A stretch of 64,000 bases of DNA from Maritimibacter sp. (GCA_002701395.1 NZVC01000022.1:233575-297574), one strand, 5' to 3'. Counted from the first letter of the stretch, positions 1-8,869 are shown. A program made the numbers and translations. The notes: generated by a model from the sequence alone, not told the origin.

Positions 1-1860
1 GCCCGGCTGGATGCCGCAATTGCGGCCCATCGCGCGGCGGAACGGCATGGCCAGCAGGTCGACGAGGCCACCCGCGCCCGCGACGCCGCGCGGCTGGCAC
101 TGACCGCGGCGCAGGACGCGCTGGACCGGTTCCGCGCCATCCATGCCGACCGGACAGAGGCGCAGACACAATTCGACGCCGCCGAGGCGACCGCGACGCA
201 GGCCAAGGCCGCGCACGAAACGGCCCGCACCCGCGCAGCAGAGGCCGCCCGTGCACTAGAGGCCGCACAAGCCGCCGAGGCACAGGCCGACGCCACCGCC
301 CGCCGCGCGCGGCAGCAGCAGGCCGCCCGTGACGGCGCGGCTCGGCGGGCCGAGCTGGCCGCGCGGATCGCTCAGGCGCAAGAGGCCCGCGCCCGGATGG
401 AAACCGCAAGCGCCGCCGCCAAGACCGGGCCCGACGCCGCCGCCCTGCGCGCGCTAGAAGACAAGGCGCGCGCCGTCGCCTTGGCCGAAGCCGCCCGCGC
501 CGCCCAGGCCCCGCAGGTCACCGTCAGCTACGATCCCGGCGCCGAAGGCCGGGTCCACCGCGCGGGCCAGCCGCTAAACGACGCCACCCCGCTTGCGGTC
601 GTCGGCGCGACGGTTCTGACGCTCGACGGCATCGGGCGGCTCGACATCCAGCCCGGTGCCGGGTCCGGCGACGATGCCTCGGTCGAGACGGCGCAGCGGG
701 CCTTGCGGCAAGCGCTGGACGCCCGCGCCCTGCCCGATCTCGACGCCGCCCGCGCCGCCGCCGAAGCACGCGCCGAGGCCACCCGCCAGCATGGCGAGGC
801 CCGCGCGGTCTATGCGTCGCTGGCGCCGGACGGGCTGGACGCGCTGCAGGCCGCGCTGGCCGCGATCCCCGAGGCCGACGCGCAGGACGACGCGCCCGAT
901 CCGGCGGACGCCGACGCCGCGCTGTCGCAGGCTGCCGACGCCCGCATCGCGGCCCAGTCCGCCCGCGACGCCGCCGCCGAGGCGTTGTCGGACGCCCGCG
1001 CCGAAGCGACCCGCAGCGATACCGCACGCACCGCCGCCGCCGACCGATTGCGCCGTGCGAAAGAGTCGCTGGCAAAGCTGGGCGACGCCAGCGACGAGGC
1101 CCTCACCGCCGCCCGCGCCACCGCCGCCGACGCGCTGGAACAGGCAGACGCGACGCTGGCCGAACAGCGCCGCACCGCCCCCGACCTTGACGCCGCCGCC
1201 GCCAGCCTTGCCCGCGCGCAGGCGGTGGACACGCAGGCCCGCGCCGACATTGCCCGCCTGAAGCCCGAGATCGCGACCTTCGACGAACGGATCGCCGCCG
1301 GGTCGGGCCACGCGGTCGAGGAACGGCTGGCCGAGACCACCGAACAGCTGGAAGCCGCCCGCACGCATCTTGGCCGCATTGACCGCGAGGTGGCGGTTCT
1401 GACCCTTCTGAAGCAGGTGCTGGAGACCACCCGCACAGAGGCGCGCGAACGGTATTTCGCGCCCATTGCCAAAGAGTTGCAGCCGCTTCTTCACATCCTG
1501 TGGCCGGATGCCGAACTGCAATGGGGTCACGAGACCCTGCTGCCCGAAACGCTGACCCGCGACGGGCAGGAAGAGAAACTGACGGTGCTGTCCGGCGGCA
1601 CGCAGGAACAGATCGCCCTGCTGGTGCGGCTGGCCTTCGCGCGGATGCTGGCCCGCGACGGACGCCACGCGCCGGTGATCCTGGACGACGCGCTGGTCTT
1701 CACCGACGACGACCGGATCGAGCGGATGTTCGACGCGCTGCACCGGCAGGCCGGAGACCTTCAGATCCTTGTGCTGACCTGCCGCCAGCGTGCGTTCCGC
1801 GATCTTGGCGGGCGGACCCTGACGCTGGCCCCCGCAGACGACACGGCGACCGCGCGTTGA
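1..1860 (+). CDS. SMC/Rad50-like ATPase, YhaN type (5' end outside window)
   Basis: The reading frame is open from base 1, so the N-terminal Walker A half lies outside the window and 619 residues are visible. Most of the visible part is Ala/Arg/Glu/Asp-rich with heptad-like composition, as expected for the long coiled coil of an SMC/Rad50-like protein. The last 100 residues carry the C-terminal ATPase half: an ABC signature LSGGTQEQ near visible residue 530, then a Walker B-like VILDDALVFTDDDR near 560, then a D-loop/H-loop region ending LVLTCRQRAF. This arrangement matches the YhaN/DNA-repair ATPase family, usually paired with a YhaO-type metallophosphoesterase nuclease, which would lie upstream. 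A role in DNA end processing is inferred from the family. The 60-bp gap to the next gene gives no clear operon link. Confidence 0.8.
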   Translation, partial: ARLDAAIAAHRAAERHGQQVDEATRARDAARLALTAAQDALDRFRAIHADRTEAQTQFDAAEATATQAKAAHETARTRAAEAARALEAAQAAEAQADATARRARQQQAARDGAARRAELAARIAQAQEARARMETASAAAKTGPDAAALRALEDKARAVALAEAARAAQAPQVTVSYDPGAEGRVHRAGQPLNDATPLAVVGATVLTLDGIGRLDIQPGAGSGDDASVETAQRALRQALDARALPDLDAARAAAEARAEATRQHGEARAVYASLAPDGLDALQAALAAIPEADAQDDAPDPADADAALSQAADARIAAQSARDAAAEALSDARAEATRSDTARTAAADRLRRAKESLAKLGDASDEALTAARATAADALEQADATLAEQRRTAPDLDAAAASLARAQAVDTQARADIARLKPEIATFDERIAAGSGHAVEERLAETTEQLEAARTHLGRIDREVAVLTLLKQVLETTRTEARERYFAPIAKELQPLLHILWPDAELQWGHETLLPETLTRDGQEEKLTVLSGGTQEQIALLVRLAFARMLARDGRHAPVILDDALVFTDDDRIERMFDALHRQAGDLQILVLTCRQRAFRDLGGRTLTLAPADDTATAR

Positions 1861-1923
1861 CCCCGTCCGCGCGATATGGTTCCTGACCGCACTGCCTGAC
1901 GAACCGCCCATACGAAAGCCCCG

Positions 1924-3603
1924 ATGTCCCAATCCGCCTTCGGCAAGCTCAGCGACCTGATCGGCTTCCTGTTCCGCGAGGGCCGGTTCCTGAAAAGCCC
2001 CATCGTGCTGTACGCGTTCCTTGCCTCGGCGAGCCGGACGCTGATGATCTATGCCGTCAATCAGGCGGCGGCGCAGGGTGGCCCTGATTTTCCGATGCTG
2101 GTTTTGCTGCTAATCGCGGTGGTCACATCGCTGGTGACGGCGCACTGGGCGCGGGTCACGGGCATCCGGCTGGTCGAGAACGTGAACCACCTGCTGCGGC
2201 ATCGGGTATCGGACGCGGTGCTGAATGCGGACGTCAGCTTTTTCCAGTCCCGCGAACCCGGTCATGTCTACAACGCCCTGACCGGCCACACGCTGATGGT
2301 GTCGAACACCATGACGCGGCTGGCCGACATGCTGCAGGCGGTGCTGCTGCTGATCTTCTGCTTCGGCTACATGGCTCTGGAAAGCTGGCCTGCTGTCGTC
2401 GCCAGCATCGTGTCGCTGTCGCTGGGTGTACTCGCCTTCCTGCTGGCCGAGCGCCCGGCGCGGTCTCTGCTGAAACGCGCCAACACCTCGCGGGCGGAAT
2501 TCTACGACGCGATGAACGACCTGCTGCGCGGCTACAAGGAACTGCGCCTGCGGCAGGCGCGGCGCATCGACTTGGCGACCCGCGTCGATCACGTGGTCGA
2601 CGAGACCCGCGACCGCACCATCGCGGCAGAGCGGATCTTCAGCTATTCGGGCATCGCGGCCTCGGCCTCGCTGGCGGTGCTGCTTGTGTCGATCGTGACG
2701 CTGCTGCCGCTGGTCACCGATGCCGACAGCGTCGTGACGCTGCAAGTGCTGACCGTGGTGCTCTTCACCTTCGGCCCCATCGAGGCCGTCGTGTCCGGCC
2801 TGCCCGGCTTTGCCCGCGCCTCGGTCGCCTACGAGCAGATGAACGAGGTTCTGGCCGAACTGGACGCCAACCCCGAGACCGAGGCCGTCCGCGCCGCGCA
2901 GGACAGCCGCCCGACCTTCGACAAGCTGGAACTGAAGGGCATCACCGCCACCCTGCGGCGCCCGTCGAAGGCGCACGGCACCAAGGCCGAGGACAGCTTC
3001 ACGCTGGGGCCCATCGACCTTGTGCTGGAACCCGGCCAGTCGGTGTTCATCACCGGCGGCAACGGCATGGGCAAATCGACGTTCATGCAGATCCTGACCG
3101 GCCTGCGCCATCCCGACGGCGGCCAGATCCTGCTGGACGGCAAGCCCGTGACCCGCGACACCGTCGGCGATTATCGCGGCCTGTTCACCGCTGTCTTCTC
3201 GGAGTTCTACCTGTTCCGCCAGTTGTACGGCCTGACCGCCGACGAACGCACCCGCCTGCAACAGCACATCGACGAGTTGGGCCTGTCGCAAGGCGTCTCG
3301 ATCGAGGGCGACGCATTCTCGTCCCTGTCGCTGTCCACCGGCCAGATGCGGCGGCTCGCGTTGTCCATCGCGCTGGCAGAGGAACGCCCGATCATCGTGC
3401 TGGACGAGTTCGCCGCCGATCAGGACCCGGTGCGGCGGGCGTTCTTCTATGACGTGCTGGTGCCCCGGCTGGCCCAAAAGGGCCACCTTGTGATCGCGGT
3501 GACCCATGACGAGCACTGCTTCGACAAATGCGACCGCCTGATCCGGATGGAGGACGGCAACATCGTCCTCGACAAGCTGAACGCGCCCGCGGCGCCCGCC
3601 TGA
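1924..3603 (+). CDS. Cyclic-peptide/siderophore-type ABC exporter (PvdE/SyrD family)
   Basis: A single 559-residue polypeptide contains both a membrane domain and an ATPase domain. The N-terminal ~330 residues hold about six hydrophobic segments (for example around residues 20-45, 55-80, 135-185 and 240-290). The ATPase domain has Walker A GGNGMGKST near residue 377, the signature LSTGQMRRLALSIAL near 470 and Walker B PIIVLDEFAADQDP near 489. LSTGQ in place of LSGGQ, and an aromatic DE(F/W)AADQDP stretch after Walker B, are characteristic of the PvdE/SyrD cyclic-peptide transporter group. In that family the substrates are peptides or siderophore precursors moved to the periplasm. No peptide synthetase lies in the window, so the substrate is unknown. 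The next gene is convergent and begins 7 bp away. Confidence 0.85.
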   Translation: MSQSAFGKLSDLIGFLFREGRFLKSPIVLYAFLASASRTLMIYAVNQAAAQGGPDFPMLVLLLIAVVTSLVTAHWARVTGIRLVENVNHLLRHRVSDAVLNADVSFFQSREPGHVYNALTGHTLMVSNTMTRLADMLQAVLLLIFCFGYMALESWPAVVASIVSLSLGVLAFLLAERPARSLLKRANTSRAEFYDAMNDLLRGYKELRLRQARRIDLATRVDHVVDETRDRTIAAERIFSYSGIAASASLAVLLVSIVTLLPLVTDADSVVTLQVLTVVLFTFGPIEAVVSGLPGFARASVAYEQMNEVLAELDANPETEAVRAAQDSRPTFDKLELKGITATLRRPSKAHGTKAEDSFTLGPIDLVLEPGQSVFITGGNGMGKSTFMQILTGLRHPDGGQILLDGKPVTRDTVGDYRGLFTAVFSEFYLFRQLYGLTADERTRLQQHIDELGLSQGVSIEGDAFSSLSLSTGQMRRLALSIALAEERPIIVLDEFAADQDPVRRAFFYDVLVPRLAQKGHLVIAVTHDEHCFDKCDRLIRMEDGNIVLDKLNAPAAPA

Positions 3604-3610
3604 CCCCGGT

Positions 3611-5896
3611 TCAATCCATCGCCAGCCGCTGACGCAGGACCTGCGCGGCCTTCAGGTCGGCGGTCGGCGGACCGCCCGGCTCGATGGCGGCAAGGCCCTC
3701 TTCCAGCCGCCGGATCGCATCCCGGACCCGGCCTTCGCGGCGCAGGTGCCCGGCATAGCTGACGGCAGTGCGCAGGCGGAACAGGCCGCTGCCCGCACGG
3801 CGCGCGGATTCCATCGCCGCGACGAACCCGGCCTCGGCCTGCCCCTCGCCGCCGCGCCCCTGACGCACCAGCGCCAGCGCCTGCAGCCGCAGCAGTTCCG
3901 GTTCCACCACCAGCACGCCGGTGGACGCGCCGTGCGACAGCCCCTCGTCCGCCTGTAGCAGCGCCTCGGACGCATCGCCGACCTCTAGATGCGCCTCGGC
4001 CAGCCAGACGTGGAAGAACGGCACCCCCAGCGCCGCGCCGCTGGACCGATAGACGGCGAGCGCCTCTGACACCTGCACCGCGCCAGCGGCGTCTCCCAGC
4101 CGGTCGCGCGCCCGCCCGAGAAGACCAAGCGCAAAGGCCTGCCAGTCGGGCCAGTCCGCCGCCGCGTCATGGGCCGCGCGCGCCGCACTTTCGGCGGCGG
4201 CGGTTTCGGCCAGCGTGTCCTGCATCAGCGCCGCGACCGTCAGACAGGCCATCAGCGTTTCCGGGTGCCCGGCGCCACGGGCCTCGGACACCGCGCGTCG
4301 CAACGCCTCGCCCGCACGGCCCGGCGCACCGCGCAGGCACAGCAGCCACGCGTGCAGGCAGCGCCCGAACAGACCCGGATCGATCCCGAACAGGTCCGGC
4401 AGGGTGTACAGCGCCTCGGTGTGGGTCAAGACCGCCTCGGCCGCGCCGACGCGTCCCCGGAACAGCCGGGTGACGCCGGTCATCACCTGCCCGACCTCGC
4501 CCGCCTCTGCCCGCAGCGCGGCGGTGCGGTCCGCGATGGAAGCGGCGGTGCGCAGATCGCCACGGCGCATCGCGGCGCGCCAGTCCTGCCACTGCGCCTC
4601 TGCCGCTGGACCTTGCGGCTCTTCGCGGCGCGTGGGTGCTGCCGCCGGTTCCGGGCGCGCCGCCGGAACGTCGGGCGGGACCACCCGCAACGTGCCCGCG
4701 ACTTCGGTCAGGCTGTAGTCCTCGGCCAGCACCTCGCGCATGGCAAGGTCGGCGCGCAATTCGCCCGGTGCGGCGCGGTGCGCCACCTGTACCGCCGCCT
4801 GCAGCGATCGCCCGGCCACCCGGCCCGACCCGGCGTCCAGCGCCACCAGCCCGGACGCCAGCCCGCCCGCCGGGTGCAGCATCCCGCCCTCGATCGGCAA
4901 GGGTTCGTCGGTCAACATCAGCCCCGCAAGCGCGGCGCGGATCTCGGCCTCGGGGCCGCCGGTGAACAGCGCCACGATCCGGTCGCCGACGCCCGGCATC
5001 AGGCGGCCTTCCAGCCCGGTCACGGTCCGCTGCGCCAACGCTGCGAACTGCGCCTGCACACCGGCCAGCATCTCGGGGTCGGTCGTGGCGTCCAGCCCGG
5101 CGATCTCTGGCAGATGCACCACCAGCACCGCCGCGCCGTCGCGGGCCGAGGGCGTGCGCACCGGCTCTGGCAAGGGGTCGGACGCGCGGATGCGGGCGGC
5201 CAGCGCCTCTGTCTCGGCGGCGGGTACGGCGCCGGTTTCGCGGTTCAGGACCGCGCGGCAGGTTTCGAACTGGCGCAGCGCGTCCGAACGGCGCCCGAGG
5301 GCGGCGTAGGCGCGGATCAGGCTGCGGTGCGCCGCCTCGCGCACCGGGTCGATAATCAGCAACTGTTCGGCCGCCAGCGCGATCCGCCCCGCGTCGCCCG
5401 CTTCCTCGCTGGCGCGCAGCTGTTCCTGCAGCGCGGTCAGGGCCAGCGTCCGCAGGCGGGTGCGTTCCGCTTCCAGCCAGTCCATGAATGCCTCGGACCG
5501 CAGCGAGAACCCCTGCATGAACAGCCCGCCGCAGATCGCCGCCGCCTGCCGCAGATCGCCCAGACTGCCCGCCGCGCTGCGCCGTTCCAGTTCGGTCACG
5601 TCCGCCAGCGGCGCGGCGCCGGTCCAGCGGATGCGGTCCTTCCCGGCCTCGATCGGGTCCAGCCCGGCAAGCCGCAATGCCTTGCGCAAGACGGCCAGTT
5701 CCTGCCGCAAGCTGGCGCGGGCCTGTTCGGCGGCGCTGTCGGGCCACAGAACCTCGGCCACGACGGTCCGCAGCAGCGACCGGCCAGAGGACAAAACAAG
5801 GAAGGCCAGCAGGGCTTGGCTGCGGCGGGACGGAATCCGGACCTCGGACCCGTCGGGCGCGGTCAGGCGCACGTCTCCCAACAACCTGATCTGCAA
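3611..5896 (-). CDS. SARP-like regulator: winged helix + BTAD + degenerate cyclase-like domain + TPR-like tail
   Basis: This is a large (761-residue) putative transcriptional regulator. Residues 1-95 look like an OmpR-type winged helix of the SARP kind (MQIRLLGDVRL start, RRSQALLAFL, EVLWPDSAAEQARASLRQELAVLRKAL). Residues 96-245 match a bacterial transcriptional activation domain (LIIDPVREAAHRSLIRAYAALGRRSDALRQFE). Residues ~255-400 resemble a class III nucleotide cyclase fold (VVHLPEIAGLD, then MPGVGDRIVALFTG) but lack the metal-binding aspartates, so it is probably a regulatory pseudo-cyclase. The remaining 320 residues are Ala/Leu-rich helical repeats like TPRs. The start is TTG; no ATG fits the conserved N-terminus. 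It is convergent with the peptide exporter. Its target genes are unknown. Confidence 0.75.
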   Translation of the reverse strand: MQIRLLGDVRLTAPDGSEVRIPSRRSQALLAFLVLSSGRSLLRTVVAEVLWPDSAAEQARASLRQELAVLRKALRLAGLDPIEAGKDRIRWTGAAPLADVTELERRSAAGSLGDLRQAAAICGGLFMQGFSLRSEAFMDWLEAERTRLRTLALTALQEQLRASEEAGDAGRIALAAEQLLIIDPVREAAHRSLIRAYAALGRRSDALRQFETCRAVLNRETGAVPAAETEALAARIRASDPLPEPVRTPSARDGAAVLVVHLPEIAGLDATTDPEMLAGVQAQFAALAQRTVTGLEGRLMPGVGDRIVALFTGGPEAEIRAALAGLMLTDEPLPIEGGMLHPAGGLASGLVALDAGSGRVAGRSLQAAVQVAHRAAPGELRADLAMREVLAEDYSLTEVAGTLRVVPPDVPAARPEPAAAPTRREEPQGPAAEAQWQDWRAAMRRGDLRTAASIADRTAALRAEAGEVGQVMTGVTRLFRGRVGAAEAVLTHTEALYTLPDLFGIDPGLFGRCLHAWLLCLRGAPGRAGEALRRAVSEARGAGHPETLMACLTVAALMQDTLAETAAAESAARAAHDAAADWPDWQAFALGLLGRARDRLGDAAGAVQVSEALAVYRSSGAALGVPFFHVWLAEAHLEVGDASEALLQADEGLSHGASTGVLVVEPELLRLQALALVRQGRGGEGQAEAGFVAAMESARRAGSGLFRLRTAVSYAGHLRREGRVRDAIRRLEEGLAAIEPGGPPTADLKAAQVLRQRLAMD

Positions 5897-6024
5897 GCCC
5901 TGTCCGCCTCCGCCGTTCTGCGCGCCGCGCCACGGTCGATGGCGCGACCTGGCTTGCGACAGAGTATGACCCCGGCGGCGCGGGGCTCAAAGAAAAAATT
6001 TTGCGGTGGTTTTGCGGTCTGCCG

Positions 6025-6759
6025 TCAGCTCGCGCGCTGGGTCATCAGCGACCGTACAGGTTGTCTGATCAGCATGAGCAGCGCCGCGAACAGCAGGTGC
6101 GCCCCGGCGAAGACAATTGCATAAAGCCAAAGCGCGTCAGCGCTGATCTCGGCCAGCAGGACGCGGCCGAACAGCACGTTGGTCGCCCCATGCGCCAGCG
6201 CCACGACGAAGATGTTCATCCCGGCCACCCGCAGCGCCATGAACGCCGTCGCGGTGCCCGCCGCGATGACCGCGGTAGGCATCCCATGCGGAAGATTGAA
6301 CAAAGTCACGGCGATGGCCGAAGCGGCGAAGGCCAGCGTCAGGTTGTGGTGGAACACCTTCAGCACGGCTTCGCGGAAGAACAGATCCTGCGGCAAGGCG
6401 AAGATCAGCACCTGAATGGCAAGCGCCGACGCCAGCTTGGGCATGGCGGGCACGACCACCACGTAAGACGTGAAGATCGACGCGCAAGCCGCTGAAATCC
6501 CCCACAGGAACGGCACGAAGAACGCCAAGGCGATCGTCCGTTGCCACGACCAGCCAAGGTTATCCTCAGTGTAAAGCGCACGTCCCGGAGTACGAATCAG
6601 GTGGATCGCATCGCGTCGCAGAATGGCCAGCGCGAAAAGACACATCGCTGCCGCCAGCACCGCGACCGACGCAAGGGGGCTCATGCCGAAGTCGCCGCGG
6701 CGGAGCACTTCGCCCAGCCCTGCGACGAAAAACAAGCATATAGCGAATGTTAGAGGCAT
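6025..6759 (-). CDS. CPBP/Rce1-like membrane protein with altered catalytic motif
   Basis: The 244-residue protein has about seven hydrophobic helices. The three CPBP intramembrane protease motifs are recognisable in order. Motif 1, normally EExxxR, reads QDLFFR near residue 130. Motif 2, FxxxH, reads FNLPH near 157. Motif 3, HxxxN, reads HGATN near 194. The first motif has lost both glutamates while keeping the arginine, so proteolytic activity is doubtful. In the family these proteins cleave prenylated substrates or protect against bacteriocins; here I would only call it CPBP-like. It stands alone, with a 128-bp gap to the SARP-like gene upstream and a long non-coding stretch beyond its start. 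Confidence 0.7.
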   Translation of the reverse strand: MPLTFAICLFFVAGLGEVLRRGDFGMSPLASVAVLAAAMCLFALAILRRDAIHLIRTPGRALYTEDNLGWSWQRTIALAFFVPFLWGISAACASIFTSYVVVVPAMPKLASALAIQVLIFALPQDLFFREAVLKVFHHNLTLAFAASAIAVTLFNLPHGMPTAVIAAGTATAFMALRVAGMNIFVVALAHGATNVLFGRVLLAEISADALWLYAIVFAGAHLLFAALLMLIRQPVRSLMTQRAS

Positions 6760-7293
6760 GAGTGTCCCGGGAGTGTCCTAATTGCCATACCAGACTGAAA
6801 TCGTTTTGAGGTCAAGCCATTTTGAGTTGTAGCCCGCTGAAACGCTACGGAAAGAGCCATATGGATTGGCCACGCCGGGTAAACAAATTCGAACCTATCC
6901 ACAGGATTGCGCAAAAAGGTTAATTTGCAACCTTTGCGAGCAATTCGCCGACCCCGAAGCGAATCGTTTCCAGCGCAGAACCGATACGATCGCGTCGAAA
7001 CCGCATGCGAATGCCCTTTAACCCCGGGGTATTAACCGTCCCGAACGGCAATTCCACCATACTTGGCTGCCACTTTCCCCGCCTCGACCGCCGACGCTCC
7101 CTGCCCGGCAAACTGCGGGATTCGACTCGAATTGAAACGTCTGCGGACACAATCGCCATAGTCTCGCCCCATTTCCGCCCCCGCGCCGCCCAATACCGGT
7201 GCTGCATTGGGAAAAAAGCCCCCTGTGGGCCTAAGCTTTTCCGCAGGGAGCAACGCGGTCGGATCCACCGCCGCGGAGTGAGGAGAGCGAACC
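6760..7293. other. Intergenic stretch without a convincing gene
   Basis: These 534 bases are clearly less GC-rich than the surroundings on the left half. They hold the divergent start regions of the CPBP-like gene (left) and the 52-codon gene (right). A reverse-strand frame crosses it but has an Arg-rich composition, no ribosome-binding site and runs through the small gene, so I do not call it. A single near-DnaA-box (CTATCCACA) occurs near 6893. I see no tRNA or known RNA motif. Confidence 0.5.
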
Positions 7294-7452
7294 ATGTCCA
7301 CCAAGCAAAGCCCTGCGCCGGATCAAGGTCCGGAGACCCGTAGCGAACAGACCCCGCATACACAGCCGCAGCCGAACCCGGACAAGCGCCTGTTCCGCCC
7401 GGTCGAAAACGCGGAAGACACCGTGCGTTACAACGACTGGGCCAGCATCTAA
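7294..7452 (+). CDS. Small hypothetical protein (52 aa)
   Basis: An ATG at 7294 is preceded by a good ribosome-binding site (AGGAGAG at 7281-7287) and opens a 52-codon frame. The first 30 residues are Pro/Gln/Glu/Thr-rich and probably disordered; the last 20 are more conserved-looking (RLFRPVENAEDTVRYNDWAS). The RYxDW ending is reminiscent of the C-terminus of the DUF1674/SdhAF4 succinate dehydrogenase assembly family (RYGDWE), but the resemblance is short and the usual flanking residues are missing, so I do not assign that function. It is followed 80 bp later by the TfoX-C-like gene on the same strand. Confidence 0.55.
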   Translation: MSTKQSPAPDQGPETRSEQTPHTQPQPNPDKRLFRPVENAEDTVRYNDWASI

Positions 7453-7531
7453 GCTGAAACACCGGTCAATCGCGCCAAGGCATCCGCGAACACCGCTGGG
7501 CGAAACCGGCGGTCCGCTTTAGACTGGGACC

Positions 7532-7855
7532 ATGTCCGACCCCGTCTCAAGCATCCGCAACCTTGGCCCCGCCTCTGACCGCGCCTTCGCGCGCGCCGGA
7601 ATGGCGACCGCCGAGGATGTGCGCGCCCTAGGGCCCGACGAAGCCTATCGTCGGCTTCTCGCCAACGGCACGAAACCGCATTTCATCGGCTACTACGCGC
7701 TGGTGATGGGCCTGCAAGGGCGGCCTTGGAACGACTGCACCGGCGCAGAGAAAGACGCCCTGCGTGTCCGCTTCGATGCCCTGAAGGCCAACGTCGCCAC
7801 TGACCACAGCGCGGCGCTTGCCGCTGCCCTGGACGAGGTCGGCGTGCGCATCTGA
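7532..7855 (+). CDS. TfoX C-terminal domain protein
   Basis: The 107-residue protein consists almost entirely of a TfoX_C-like helix-hairpin-helix domain. It shows IRNLGPASDRAFARAGMATAEDVRALGPDEAYRRLL at residues 8-45, then a helical stretch with YYALVMGLQGRPWNDCTGAEKDALR at residues 54-78. The family pattern is NLGP...LG...VEVY...LYAL.GALQG..W, which fits well. TfoX (Sxy) is a competence regulator in gammaproteobacteria, but stand-alone TfoX_C proteins are of unknown function, so no competence role is claimed. It lies 36 bp upstream of the DUF4112 gene and may be co-transcribed with it. Confidence 0.75.
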   Translation: MSDPVSSIRNLGPASDRAFARAGMATAEDVRALGPDEAYRRLLANGTKPHFIGYYALVMGLQGRPWNDCTGAEKDALRVRFDALKANVATDHSAALAAALDEVGVRI

Positions 7856-7891
7856 CCGGAACCGATGCGGCTTCCGCCGCGTTACAGGGTC

Positions 7892-8281
7892 ATGAGCACG
7901 CAAACCACGAATATGCCCCCTCCCGTAACGCCCGACACAACCGGGCGCGACCTGACCCGCGAACTGGACCAGCTTGAAGCCATCGCCAACCGGATGGACA
8001 CGATGTTTCGGCTTCCGATCGTCGGCGTCCGTGTCGGTCTGGATTCGATCCTCGGCCTGATCCCCGGCATCGGCGATACCGTCGCCTTGGCCCCGGCAGG
8101 CTACATCGTGTACCGCGCCCAGCAGATGGGTGTCCCGAACCATGTGCTGGCCCGGATGGGTGTGAACATCGGCGTCGACTGGCTGGTCGGTCTGGTCCCG
8201 CTTGTGGGCGACCTGTTCGACGTTGCCTTCAAGGCGAACCGCAAGAACGTCGCGCTGCTACGGCGTCACTTGAACGCGTGA
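7892..8281 (+). CDS. DUF4112 family membrane protein
   Basis: The 129-residue protein carries the conserved DUF4112 core. It starts LDQLEAIANRMDTMFRLPIVGVRVGLDSILGLIPGIGDTV (residues 23-62). A hydrophobic segment with a GLVPLVGDLFDVAFKANRKN signature follows near residues 102-120, the part that most identifies the family. Two hydrophobic helices suggest an inner-membrane protein. An upstream in-frame ATG at 7865 exists, but the N-terminus it would add is Arg/Pro-rich and has no ribosome-binding site, so the start at 7892 is preferred. The function is unknown. Confidence 0.8.
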   Translation: MSTQTTNMPPPVTPDTTGRDLTRELDQLEAIANRMDTMFRLPIVGVRVGLDSILGLIPGIGDTVALAPAGYIVYRAQQMGVPNHVLARMGVNIGVDWLVGLVPLVGDLFDVAFKANRKNVALLRRHLNA

Positions 8282-8332
8282 CTTGATCCGGCGGGGCATC
8301 CTGCGATGGTGCGCCTGACAAGGAGGCCCACC

Positions 8333-8788
8333 ATGCCAGAGATCACCCTGCCCGCCACCGGTCGCTGCCAATGCGGCGCGCTGACCTTCGAAATCACCGC
8401 GCCGCCCTTCGCCACGTCCGCCTGCCATTGCCGCGATTGCCAGCGCATGACCGGAAGCGCATTCTCGCTTACCGTCATGACCCCGGCCGAGGGGTTTCGC
8501 GTGACCGGCGGCGAGGCGGTGCGTGGCGGGCTTGGCACCGGCCATCAACACATGCATTGTGCAAAGTGTCTGTCATGGGTCTATACCCAAGCGCAGGGCG
8601 TCGATTTCCTTGTGAACATACGCACCCCGATGCTGGACACCCCGCCCACCGAGGTTCCGTTCATGGAAACGAAGCTGTCCGACGCGATGCCGTTCGCCCG
8701 GCTTGGCGCCCCGCACGGGTTTGACGATTTCCCGACCGGCGACGACATCCCGGGGCTGATCGAAGACTACGCGAAGACGCGCAACTAG
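8333..8788 (+). CDS. GFA-family (glutathione-dependent formaldehyde-activating enzyme-like) zinc protein
   Basis: The 151-residue protein has the CENP-V/GFA zinc-binding pattern: CQCGALTF at residues 10-17, CHCRDCQRMTGSAFS at 32-46 and HCAKCLSWVY near 74-83. These supply the paired cysteines for zinc. Members bind glutathione and the founding member accelerates formation of S-hydroxymethylglutathione from formaldehyde, but most paralogues are uncharacterised. The start at 8333 is fixed by a strong AAGGAGG nine bases upstream; an in-frame upstream ATG at 8306 has no such site. It is convergent with ndk. Confidence 0.85.
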   Translation: MPEITLPATGRCQCGALTFEITAPPFATSACHCRDCQRMTGSAFSLTVMTPAEGFRVTGGEAVRGGLGTGHQHMHCAKCLSWVYTQAQGVDFLVNIRTPMLDTPPTEVPFMETKLSDAMPFARLGAPHGFDDFPTGDDIPGLIEDYAKTRN

Positions 8789-8816
8789 CCGGTCCCGCAC
8801 CCGCTGCCCTGCACGC

Positions 8817-8846
8817 AAAAGGGCCGCCCCATCGGGACGGCCCTTC
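8817..8846 (-). terminator. Rho-independent terminator for ndk
   Basis: Read on the minus strand, an 11-12 bp GC-rich stem (AAGGGCCGTCCC paired with GGGGCGGCCCTT around a GAT loop) is followed by a short T run. It sits 25 bp past the ndk stop codon and 30 bp past the convergent GFA gene, so it may serve both directions. Confidence 0.75.
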
Positions 8847-8869
8847 GATCCGCGTGATGCGGAAAAGTC

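Noticed and set aside
574-1932. Long reverse-strand frame opposite the SMC-like gene (and similar long frames opposite lptD, pepA, GH38 and the ugp genes)
   Set aside because: Such frames are expected opposite GC-rich codons; their products are low-complexity and the sense strand carries clear family motifs.
6885-6905. Near-match to a DnaA box (CTATCCACA) and AT-rich surroundings as a possible origin
   Set aside because: A single imperfect box without further copies or dnaA/parAB neighbours does not support an origin.
6920-7462. 180-codon reverse frame across the 6.8-7.4 kb gap
   Set aside because: Arg/Trp-rich composition, no ribosome-binding site, and it runs antisense through the small gene at 7294 that has a good start signal.
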